The notes below the pieces were generated by a model. It was not told where the DNA came from. It worked only from the letters and a program-made list of their open reading frames with translations, and made no database searches. A stretch of DNA of 64,000 nt from Gracilaria domingensis (lineage: Eukaryota; Rhodophyta; Florideophyceae; Gracilariales; Gracilariaceae), in assembly GCA_022539475.1 (NCBI GenBank), contig VCMS01000018.1:349927-413926 (forward strand), in the 5' to 3' direction. The position numbers and the translations under genes are program-made. This document shows, piece by piece, positions 21,192 to 30,324 of this stretch. Position 1 is the stretch's first letter. The number at the start of each line of letters is the position of its first letter.

Positions 21192-22165
21192 TGTAGAGCA
21201 ACGCATTTTGCGTGGTTATCAGGATGATGCGCCTCATATACTCAGGGGAGTGATACGAGGATGCACTCGAAGAGTTATGAGTTGGACCCAATTTTGGCGG
21301 TTACTTTTGGAATGGCTTTCCCACAGTTACCTGTAATCAGGGTTGCCATTGCTGGCCAATACCGCTAGGTGGACGCGTGTACTACACCACCGTGTGTGTG
21401 CATATTACGGGACAATAGGTAGTGCACCTGAGGTGCCTGACACTGGGCTAGCCACGTGTACGGACCCCTGCGGGTGTGCACCACGTGTACATAGTTAGTT
21501 TAGACCTACTTAGGTGAGCTCGACCTCGTCGTCGCGAGCACCTTTGTAAAGTTAACCCGAGCACTTCTAAGTGAACTCTTTGTCGAGTAGCGCTCTCTTG
21601 AGTGGACTCTACACGAGTGAGGCTCTGGCGCCAACCGCCTACGTGGGTTATCACTCTCGCGAGTATAGCCACGTCTGGTTACGGTGGTCCTACCCTCTCG
21701 GTACCTTTGAGGAACATCTGTCGTTGATGTCGGGACCTGAGGGTCGTACCGAGGAGGTATAGGACTAGATTACGAAGTGATCCGACTCTGTATAGAGTTT
21801 TGCCGTGTTTACGGAAACCCGTGCATTACCGTTGGAGGATCTCGCCCCGCTCCGGGCACAGTGCCGAGGAGGCCCTACCCGTCGCGTGTGGGTGTTGTTT
21901 GGTTGTTGTTTTCTGTTGCTTTCCCTCTCGGGACTACACCTGTCGTTGGTCGTGTTTCATCGTTGCCGATACCACCCCATCTCTGGAGTTTCTCATCGTT
22001 TCCTCACCACGTGGCCTATCACCTCTGTAGGTATAGCCAGTTGCCACTTCGGCCTTACAACCGAGTTACGGTGGTACAGAGGGCTCTGTCACTGGTCTGC
22101 CATCTCTCACGAGAGCGGACCTTCGGACAGTCTGGTGGGTTTCACTCTTCCGAGTTTGCCCCACA
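21192..22165 (+). repeat. 5' LTR of element B
   Basis: 974 bp, starting TGTAGAGC and ending CCCCACA. Identical to 32258-33227 as far as I checked, except for an extra CATC near 21725. Confidence 0.95.
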
Positions 22166-22168
22166 AAG

Positions 22169-22187
22169 TGGTCTCCCGACCTAGAAC
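22169..22187 (+). other. primer-binding site of element B
   Basis: TGGTCTCCCGACCTAGAAC, three bases after the 5' LTR and identical to the site of element A. The tRNA is not identified. Confidence 0.7.
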
Positions 22188-22409
22188 CGTTTTAGGTCAC
22201 TGTCGTGGAATTGACTTGATTGTTGACGGATCACCGTTTTCTGACAACGATCAGGGGACTCTTTAGAGTTTTGGAGGTTGACAACTTTTGAACGTGAACC
22301 GCTGACGTGGTGGTTTACCGAGAAGGTTTATTGAGTTTTCTTGTTCTTTGGGGACTCGTGTACGAGTTTAACTGGATCATCTGGATCAGATTGCCTACTG
22401 GTTTCCAGT

Positions 22410-24479
22410 ATGCCGCAACCGCCTCGAGGTTCTCGAGCTGGTTCAGCGCGGTCGTCAGCTGCGGTTCCACCCGTTGCACCGACGTCCCGGTCTATCCCAG
22501 ATGAGGCGCAACCTCTTGAGGTCGTACCCCGCCCCCGGAGAACGCGCTCAGTTACGGAAGCACCTAAGGAAAACGTGGGTTCTGCTCAACCCGTCGTTGA
22601 GACACCATCCATGGTTAACCCTAACGCTGCTACCGTAGCCGAGTTGGCTAGGTTGGAATCCCGCTTGGATATTAATCACGCTGCTCACGTGGAACTCCTA
22701 CAGGATGTTACCTCGTTGAGGACGCAGGTTGATAATGCCCAGGTGAGGGATGTCTCAGGAGACTTACGTCTTCTGAGAAGGGACGTGAATTCCATTATGG
22801 AAAATCTGGGTACCCCAGACGTCTTCGTCACGGAGTACCGGGCATTTGTCGAGGAAATGCGCACCGATATCGGTCGAATTCGTTCGCGCTTGGAAACGCT
22901 GGAGGATACAATCCGTATGGATGAAGCTGTGGACGCACAGGTTCCTCAAGGAAATCCATCTGCGGATGAAGACCATCGTTCGGTGAAGCAGAAACGTCGA
23001 CACCCAAAACGAGTTCACTATGATTCGGATTCATCGCGCTCTGACTCGAGCGGCATGACTGAAGACAGTTCGTCAGATTCATCTGATAGTGATGACAACC
23101 GTCATAGGTCACGTTCGACACGGTCGAAGGCGACGCAGTCTACTCAGGCAGTGATGAGATCACGCGTGAAAGGACGGCGCCACTTGGGACTCAAAGAGTT
23201 AAAGCCGACGGACCCGCTCTACACAAAGCTGTTGTCGTACCGCTATTATCGGTTGGAGGATGTTACTTCGAATCGCTCCTCGCGAGGAACCGGTAAGGTG
23301 AAGGACTACATTCGAAGGTTGAATGTTACCCTTGAAACAAGGAAGTTCTCGGGGACAGATCCTATCCTTGTCTTGGATTTCCTTGCCAGGTTCGTCCAGG
23401 AGGCCGATATACTCGGTATGAGTGAAGCACAGGCATATGTGGCACTGCCGTACTTCCTAACAGGGACTGCGGAAGATCAGTACAACTCAGTTCGAGGAAC
23501 CTCGAGAGCCTCGGAAGGAGGAGTCACGTGTTGGCCGGAAGCCGTGAACTACCTTCTCAGGTCGTACGCGACTTCCAACGCGATTTACAGCGCTACTCTT
23601 GCTGTTCGCGACACTAGACAGAAGAGTGGAGAATCTGAAACGGTTTATTCAACGCGGTTGAACAAAGCGTTTCACCGATGTGGTAATGTGTATTCCGCAC
23701 AGGAGCGGTGTACCATGTTTGTTGATGGTTTGGACCCCACCATTCGGTCGTTGGTCGCTCGCCGACGCGAGGAAAAACGCCGAATGACGTACCTAGAGTT
23801 GGTTAATTACGCCCAGGCGGAAGGAGAGACGTATCGAGCCCGCAACCCGGGGCAGCGCCGCTCGAAAGCGCTACTCGCGGAGAGTTCGTCACCATCGATG
23901 TCGGTTTTGCGACGTGAAACCGCTGTCGGTGACGCTGATAACGTCCACTTCATCGGAAGTAACCCCGATTCTTACGGATCTACGGACCTGCCGTCAACCT
24001 CGATTCCGAGCACGGAAGAAGACCCCGCATTGTATGCCCAAGGTGTCCGGGTGCCTGCAGCCCCGCTGCCTTACGCTAACAATTCGTCGCGTCTGAACCG
24101 TCCAGGGTGGAAGGACACAGCACCACAACGTCGAGTGGACAATCGCCCTCGCGACAAACCGGCCTCGGTCATATGTTACCAGTGCTACCTTCCAGGTCAC
24201 GTATCGACGCAGTGCGTATTTCCGCCGTCGCACAGGCCGAAAATTATTGCGTATTACGACGCCCTCACGCCCGAGGAAAAGGAATCTGTTCCACGAAAGG
24301 AATATGATAAGGCCAGAGCTGAACTGGGATTACCGGTTCCGGTCTATGCTCAGCCCTCCGTTCCGGCACAGGCACCTTCGAACCAGGTTCAAGGCGAAGT
24401 ACCCACGCATGGGGTTCAGTTAGGCCCCCCGAACGGAGTTCACGCACCGAATTCGGTGAGCCCCGTTCAGAAAAACTGA
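22410..24479 (+). CDS. gag: Gag protein of gypsy element B
   Basis: 689 aa from the first in-frame ATG at 22410 (the frame is open from 22341). It forms the particle and binds the RNA. N terminus: Pro/Arg/Ser-rich, then a predicted coiled coil with Leu/Glu/Asp heptads at about residues 70-165, then basic and Asp/Ser-rich runs. The capsid-like core at about 290-470 shares KFSG-DPI-VL-FL with element A. A good zinc knuckle, C-x2-C-x4-H-x4-C (CYQCYLPGHVSTQC), sits near residue 590, unlike element A where it is lost. The frame ends GAAAAACTGA, where a -1 shift would enter pol. Confidence 0.9.
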   Translation: MPQPPRGSRAGSARSSAAVPPVAPTSRSIPDEAQPLEVVPRPRRTRSVTEAPKENVGSAQPVVETPSMVNPNAATVAELARLESRLDINHAAHVELLQDVTSLRTQVDNAQVRDVSGDLRLLRRDVNSIMENLGTPDVFVTEYRAFVEEMRTDIGRIRSRLETLEDTIRMDEAVDAQVPQGNPSADEDHRSVKQKRRHPKRVHYDSDSSRSDSSGMTEDSSSDSSDSDDNRHRSRSTRSKATQSTQAVMRSRVKGRRHLGLKELKPTDPLYTKLLSYRYYRLEDVTSNRSSRGTGKVKDYIRRLNVTLETRKFSGTDPILVLDFLARFVQEADILGMSEAQAYVALPYFLTGTAEDQYNSVRGTSRASEGGVTCWPEAVNYLLRSYATSNAIYSATLAVRDTRQKSGESETVYSTRLNKAFHRCGNVYSAQERCTMFVDGLDPTIRSLVARRREEKRRMTYLELVNYAQAEGETYRARNPGQRRSKALLAESSSPSMSVLRRETAVGDADNVHFIGSNPDSYGSTDLPSTSIPSTEEDPALYAQGVRVPAAPLPYANNSSRLNRPGWKDTAPQRRVDNRPRDKPASVICYQCYLPGHVSTQCVFPPSHRPKIIAYYDALTPEEKESVPRKEYDKARAELGLPVPVYAQPSVPAQAPSNQVQGEVPTHGVQLGPPNGVHAPNSVSPVQKN

Positions 24480-27400
24480 CTTCGGGAGTTTCCCCTACGG
24501 GAGGGGCGCCTTCCGAGCCGAAGTTGAAGGCGCCCGAGGCGTCACAGCTTCGCTCCCCAGCTGTTAGAATCCTTTCAAGGATAGCGGCTACAACTGACGT
24601 GAGCTCAGAACACCTTTCGGTTCTACGTCGTCCGTGGATACGGTCCCGTAATCTCCGTATTCCGGAAAGAGTTCTTGTGATGGCCAAGAGAAACTACAAA
24701 GTTTATGCCGATCTTGGCTTGTCTAACCAGTTCATGGTTCGACAGTTGTCTGTGTTGGATACAGGAGCTGCACCGAACCTGATTCACCTTGAGTTGGTGC
24801 CACCCGCGCTACGGGATGAGATTCGTCATGGTCCAGGTTTGGACATCGCGGATGCCAACAATAACCCGTTGCGTACTCTTGGGTACATACCTCTCATGGT
24901 ACGATTAGGAACCTGTATGGTTAAAGTGGATTTCATGGTTTGCAAAAGCATTGCCGCACCGGTGATACTCGGTTGTGACTTTTGTGATCGTTTTGTTGAA
25001 GCGATTCGACCTCGAGCTCGAGTTGTTACCATGGATGATGGTTCCGAAATACCGATTGTAAGGAAACCGCTAAAGAGAGCTACACGCAAGCGCGTCCCGC
25101 TCCCTGCTGCACAGGAAGTTCCAACCGTCGATCCGGTATCATCTAAGCTCCATGTGGCTCATGCCATCGCAATCCCTGCGCAATCCCAAGTTTGGGTCAC
25201 CATAACTACTAAGCAGTCTGGTCTACGTGTGGTACAACCATTGCCATCATTGTATGATCAGAAGCAACTCGCTTTGGCGAACGGAGTAATCTCGGTGGAA
25301 CCCGACAAACCATTCAGAGTTTTGGTCGCCAACTTTGGCACAACCCGACAGTGGTTAGCTAAAAACCAAATCCTTGGTACCACTCTTCCACACCCTGCTG
25401 CTATCGTACCGACGAAGATACCCGTTGCGGATGTTCTCGGTATACCCGATGCTAAGGAGGGGGAGGGATCAGCGGAAACCGCTTTTACCGCATCGGTTAC
25501 CCCGGCGAGCGAAGTTACCAAATCGCTGGCACCCACCGAGGGTAAAGCGTTGCCACCAGGAACGGAAGATACAGACCCTGTCAAGGAACTGGAACAGTTG
25601 AATTTTAATCATGTACCTGAATCTCATAGAGGTAAGCTAAGAGAAATGTTGAGGGAGTTCACACCCATGTGGGATGGATCCCTCGGGACAATTGGAATCA
25701 CGGAACACCGTATTGACCTACTTCCAGGTACTAGCCCCATTTCCCAACACCCATACCGGGCTGGTCCCAAAGCTAGGGAAGAAGAGCAATCTCAGGTTGA
25801 GAAGATGTTACGCGCTGGCGTCATAGAGGCGGCTCAATCCGCTTGGGCCTCACCCGTGGTGCTAGTTCCAAAAGCGGACGGATCGTGGCGATTCTGTATT
25901 GATTACCGTCGTCTAAATTCGGTCACCGTCAAAGACGTTTATCCCATACCCAGGATGGACGAATACATTGACTCGCTTGGGAGTGCTACAGTGTTCACCG
26001 CCTTGGATGCCAATTGGGGATACTGGCAAGTTCCGATCCGTGAAAAGGATAAGGACAAAACTGCTTTTGTGTGCCACCAAGGTTTGTACCGGTTTAAACG
26101 AATGCCGTTCGGATTAACCAACGCGCCGGCTACGTTTCAACGTGCTATCGATATCCTCTTGGCTCGATTCAAGTGGAAGACCTGCTTGGTGTATCTTGAC
26201 GATATCATCGTGTTCTCCGATAACCTTGATGACCACTTAACACACGTCCGGGACGTCATGAGAGTCCTCAGGGACGCGGGCATTACGCTGAAACTCAAGA
26301 AGTGCGAGTTCTTCACAGATTCTGTCAAATACCTAGGGCATATCATTCGACCTGGACAGCTCTCAGTTGACGCAGTTCGCGTGAAGTCGCTGAAGGAAGC
26401 GAAACACCCTACGACACAAACGGAACTCCGCAGTTTTCTGGGTCTTTGTAATGTATATCGGCGTTTTGTCCCGAACTTCGCAGATATTGCGACCCCCCTT
26501 AACCACCTTTTGAGAAAAGGTCAACCAGTTCAACTGGAACCCCTAGGCGACGCGGAAGCGTCTGCTTTTTCGGCATTAATTGACGCAGTAACGTCACCGC
26601 CAATCTTGGCTTTGCCTAAGCTAGGACTTCCATTCGAAGTAGACACTGACGCCAGTGCACACCAGGTTGGTTGCGCCCTGTTTCATGTCACGGAAGACGG
26701 CGTGAGACATCCAATTGGATACTGGTCGCGATCCTTGAACGTACACGAACGTAACTACTCAGTTTCGGAGAAAGAGTGCTTAGCCGTTGTATGGGCTCTA
26801 ACTACACTGAGACCATATCTTATGGGCAACCATTTTACGGTACATACGGACCACTCATCTCTCCGATGGCTCATGGAAATCTCGGAACCATCAGGACGCT
26901 TGATGCGTTGGCGCTTGAGGTTATCGGAGTTCGATTTCACAGTTACGTACAAAAAAGGAACGTTGAATCTGCAGGCAGATGCACTCTCCCGCTTGGGGAC
27001 AGATGCAGAAGCGGCACCAGTTGACGATCTGGACATACCATGCTTTATGGTGGAAGAACAAGCAGGTTGGGTCGAATCTTTGTCGGATGACATCTGTGAC
27101 GACATCCTGCTCACTTCTGAGAAGTTGGATCCCTTGACTGGATCTTTTGTACCCATCACTCCCGAGGAGATGATCCGAGAACAGCAAACGGATGAGTTTT
27201 GTACGCGAATTCGCGCTCGTCTCAATGGAGGAGATCGTATACCTTTTCAGGTTAACGATCAGGGGTACCTGGTTAGGTTGGTCGAAGCGTATACCCAAAT
27301 TGTGGTCCCATACTCGCTGCAAAACCGTGTGTTGGTCATGACACACTATGTGAAGGTAGGAGCCCACCCAGGAGGTCGAAAACTATACTTGACCCTGCGT

Positions 27401-28948
27401 AGGGATTTTTACTGGCCGTCAATGGCATTGGACTGCTACGCAGTACGACGCTCTTGCACCGAGTGCGCTAAGAATAACGTGAAACTTCGTAAGTACTCGA
27501 AGAAGTTAACGCTGTTCCCAGCACGGTCTCCTTTGGAGTTTATCGCTATCGATATCTTAGGTGAATTGATCAGAACCGCAAGAGGTAATCGATACCTTCT
27601 GGTTATCACCGATCGGTTCTCTAAGTTGGTACGGACAGTCCCGCTGAAACGGATTACGGCCACCGTGGTTGCACAAGCCTTTGTCACCCACTGGGTCTTT
27701 GTGTACGGTCCACCGGTTCATCTATTATCAGATAACGGTTCACAGTTCACGTCGAAGTTTTTCCAGGACGTCTGTCGGATCTTGAGTGTCAAGAATCTAT
27801 TTACGACCACCTACCACCCCCAAACAAATGGTCAGGTAGAACGATTTAACCGTACCATGCTGAATGCATTAAGATCTTATGTGGCAGATCATCCTAAGGA
27901 TTGGGATTTGTATACGGACGCTATTACGTATGCGTACAACACCCAAGTCCACCGGGTAACGAAGCTAGCACCTTTTGAGTTGGTATTGTCAAGAGTACCG
28001 CCACCGGTTGCAATCGAGGCTCAAGAAACGCTTTCTACGTACCCGTCTGTTGGGTTATACAGGAACGCTTGGAAGGATTGGTTAACCAAAATGGTACCGG
28101 TCGCTCGCACAGCGATGGATAAGGCGCAGGCCGCTTATAAGCGCAACTTCGATGCGAAGGTTAAGACCCCATTACCAAAGGTCAAACCAGACGATATGGT
28201 ATTTCTCCGCAAAGAATACTATAATCCGGAGAAGGAACGCCGCCACAAGCTCTCGCCTATCGCGGAAGGACCCTACAAGGTTATTTCCGTCACGGACGAT
28301 ACCGTAGTATTGGATATCAATAATCTCCACGAACGGATATCGTTAGACCGTGTCGCGCTGGCACCACCACCCTACGTTCACGTTAACACCCAACTGGGTG
28401 AAGCTACAGGGGACGAACAGGTCGTATCTTCGCGCCCTGCGACTCTCCGCCCTGATCGCGGCTTATCGGATCTACCGAAGTCAGAATCACCCACGCGGGT
28501 AGCACAACCCGTTGCGGGAGACGAAGAGGAAAACTCAACTAGAGTTGACCCCCCACCGGACGTCGTGGCTCCCGTGCCACCGCCTAAGGAGGGGGAGGAA
28601 AGTACGGAACCCGTTACACCGGCGTCGCACGGTCACACTGTGTCGCAAGGTACCGCCACCAATCTCGCGGTCTCTACCGATAGCGTTGTGGTGCGCCGAG
28701 GCGCTGTACCTCGTGGTGATACTCCGTCGAGTTCGTTGAGCAATGCGCTGGAAACGACACGACCCACCCAAGGGGTACACACCGCTGTGGATAACGTAAC
28801 CCCGTCGGGAACACCACAACTGAGTGAGGTCACCACCCGCAGAGTGGAGAAGACAGTATCTGTAGACCCGGGCTTCCCGGAGAACGCAGAGCCGCAAGCG
28901 GTAGATCAGCTCAATGTTACCGACCGGTGTTACCACGCCGTGGTTTGA
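24323..28948 (+). CDS. pol: Pol polyprotein of gypsy element B
   Basis: Open in the -1 frame relative to gag from 24323, overlapping gag by about 156 bases and lacking an early ATG, so it is most likely made by -1 frameshifting at the end of gag. Domains in order: aspartic protease (Asp-Thr-Gly at 24758-24766), reverse transcriptase (Tyr-Leu-Asp-Asp at 26192-26203), RNase H (DTDAS near 26642) and integrase, with a His-His-Cys-Cys site and catalytic Asp at 27551, Asp at 27731 and Glu at 27839 (35 residues between the last two). The ~190-residue tail after integrase is Pro/Glu/Thr-rich, and unlike element A it has no chromodomain. Two copies of the polypurine 14-mer lie within the frame (25452 and 28584). 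Confidence 0.92.
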   Translation, partial: TGITGSGLCSALRSGTGTFEPGSRRSTHAWGSVRPPERSSRTEFGEPRSEKLTSGVSPTGGAPSEPKLKAPEASQLRSPAVRILSRIAATTDVSSEHLSVLRRPWIRSRNLRIPERVLVMAKRNYKVYADLGLSNQFMVRQLSVLDTGAAPNLIHLELVPPALRDEIRHGPGLDIADANNNPLRTLGYIPLMVRLGTCMVKVDFMVCKSIAAPVILGCDFCDRFVEAIRPRARVVTMDDGSEIPIVRKPLKRATRKRVPLPAAQEVPTVDPVSSKLHVAHAIAIPAQSQVWVTITTKQSGLRVVQPLPSLYDQKQLALANGVISVEPDKPFRVLVANFGTTRQWLAKNQILGTTLPHPAAIVPTKIPVADVLGIPDAKEGEGSAETAFTASVTPASEVTKSLAPTEGKALPPGTEDTDPVKELEQLNFNHVPESHRGKLREMLREFTPMWDGSLGTIGITEHRIDLLPGTSPISQHPYRAGPKAREEEQSQVEKMLRAGVIEAAQSAWASPVVLVPKADGSWRFCIDYRRLNSVTVKDVYPIPRMDEYIDSLGSATVFTALDANWGYWQVPIREKDKDKTAFVCHQGLYRFKRMPFGLTNAPATFQRAIDILLARFKWKTCLVYLDDIIVFSDNLDDHLTHVRDVMRVLRDAGITLKLKKCEFFTDSVKYLGHIIRPGQLSVDAVRVKSLKEAKHPTTQTELRSFLGLCNVYRRFVPNFADIATPLNHLLRKGQPVQLEPLGDAEASAFSALIDAVTSPPILALPKLGLPFEVDTDASAHQVGCALFHVTEDGVRHPIGYWSRSLNVHERNYSVSEKECLAVVWALTTLRPYLMGNHFTVHTDHSSLRWLMEISEPSGRLMRWRLRLSEFDFTVTYKKGTLNLQADALSRLGTDAEAAPVDDLDIPCFMVEEQAGWVESLSDDICDDILLTSEKLDPLTGSFVPITPEEMIREQQTDEFCTRIRARLNGGDRIPFQVNDQGYLVRLVEAYTQIVVPYSLQNRVLVMTHYVKVGAHPGGRKLYLTLRRDFYWPSMALDCYAVRRSCTECAKNNVKLRKYSKKLTLFPARSPLEFIAIDILGELIRTARGNRYLLVITDRFSKLVRTVPLKRITATVVAQAFVTHWVFVYGPPVHLLSDNGSQFTSKFFQDVCRILSVKNLFTTTYHPQTNGQVERFNRTMLNALRSYVADHPKDWDLYTDAITYAYNTQVHRVTKLAPFELVLSRVPPPVAIEAQETLSTYPSVGLYRNAWKDWLTKMVPVARTAMDKAQAAYKRNFDAKVKTPLPKVKPDDMVFLRKEYYNPEKERRHKLSPIAEGPYKVISVTDDTVVLDINNLHERISLDRVALAPPPYVHVNTQLGEATGDEQVVSSRPATLRPDRGLSDLPKSESPTRVAQPVAGDEEENSTRVDPPPDVVAPVPPPKEGEESTEPVTPASHGHTVSQGTATNLAVSTDSVVVRRGAVPRGDTPSSSLSNALETTRPTQGVHTAVDNVTPSGTPQLSEVTTRRVEKTVSVDPGFPENAEPQAVDQLNVTDRCYHAVV

Positions 28949-29711
28949 GGAACGAGAAGTCGTACAGCGATTATTAAAACCGGTGAGTGAAGTACCGAAC
29001 CCGGTAGAAGTCATGAACCCAGGGAGAGTACACGTGGTACGTGGTGACGTACGAACACCGCCGGCGGGGAACGGAGAAGTCGCTGCCATACCCCGGCACG
29101 TCGATTACGGGAAAACACACCTTGGGAACGCGTGGTACGAGTACCGAGGTGGAACACCGTGATGGTCACCCGCCCCATGGCAGACGACCTGACCCCCAAG
29201 TTCTGGAGAGCACCGCGACGCGGGGAACTGCTGACAGTAAGTCGCGTGCGCGAGTACCACACGTGCACGGTGCGCGATGTACGGTCGCCAACCGTAGGCG
29301 AACGGACACCTGTTAGGGTAACGCGTGGCTCACACGTGCCACCGCCTGGCCAACCAGAAGGCCGCGATATGCACCGTGATTGGTCAATCCGCCTCCATGG
29401 CGCACGAGCGAAACCCTGCCCGTTCTCCGTCGCACGGACGATCCTTCTGGATAGCAAGAGGGAGCTCAGAATCCCGAAGCTACCGTTGGACGGTCGGAAG
29501 CTCAACCAAAACGAGCCGAAGCTCGTCAGACTCAAGAAGGAGAGTATTTCAAGAAGAACCTTTCAGGTTGAAGATTGGACGCTCCTGGCGTAAGTTGTAG
29601 TTGTCGTGCAGCGAGGAACTCCTAGTGAGTCGTGACTGGTTAAGTCCAAGAGGAACCCCTCTAGAGGTTAGCCGGCCACCACCTCGCCACCCTCGAAGGT
29701 ACGGAACCACA
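28949..29711 (+). other. spacer between pol and the chromodomain ORF of element B
   Basis: Short open frames exist here (for example 29132-29593) but none resembles a known protein. The stretch may be a leader for the downstream chromodomain ORF. Confidence 0.3.
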
Positions 29712-29954
29712 ATGGGTGAAGGAGAGCAGTCAAACACCGAGGTGTACCCGCAGGAATACGTGATCGAACGTATCGTACGTCATGTTGTAGACCCCGATGG
29801 GACGGTACTGTACCAAGTGCGATGGTATGGCTACTCCGCCGAGGAGGACACCATGGAGCCGGTCGAGCACCTACCTAGGTCGAAGATCGTTTCATACCAC
29901 CGTCGCACTCGGTCAGCCTTGCCGTCCAACCTGGACCAAGCCCAGGTGGGATAA
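29712..29954 (+). CDS. stand-alone chromodomain protein of element B
   Basis: 80 aa from ATG 29712 (the frame is open from 29601). The chromodomain fills residues 14-62 (EYVIERI ... VRWYGY ... EPVEHLP), and the three aromatic cage positions (Tyr, Trp, Tyr) are kept. The conserved structural Trp of the usual TWEP motif is Met here. In most chromoviruses this domain is fused to integrase, as in element A. Here it is on its own ORF in a frame different from pol, 760 bases downstream. It might act in trans, binding histone marks and the integration complex, or be reached by splicing. Confidence 0.8.
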   Translation: MGEGEQSNTEVYPQEYVIERIVRHVVDPDGTVLYQVRWYGYSAEEDTMEPVEHLPRSKIVSYHRRTRSALPSNLDQAQVG

Positions 29955-30324
29955 GAACCGTTCCCGGTGAGGAGCTTTCAACTATACCGCGATGCGGAAG
30001 ACTCAGAATGGAGAGTTGACCCCTTCTGTGTGGGGATGAAGGAAGGAAGAAGACCAATGAAGCGGTGAAGACTTAACTAGAGGAAGTGAGAAGAAAGAAA
30101 GAAGAGCATACCGAAATGCCGGTTGTACCGATTTAAAACGGTTAGAGTACAAGAAGCACCAAAGAAGTGAAGTACACTTGAACACAGTGTGAGTGAAGAA
30201 GTAATCGAAGATCGATCAAGTTCGTGGAGAACAGGCAAAAGGGGTGAAGCGAAAGTTACCACTAGATGGTTTTACTGTTTCTATCTTATACTAAGGACCA
30301 AGTCCTCCAGCCCTGCTGGTCATC

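Noticed and set aside
21777-22184. 135-aa and 153-aa frames inside the LTR of element B
   Set aside because: Present in both LTRs only because the LTRs are identical; low-complexity composition and no domain. Not good evidence for an LTR-encoded protein.
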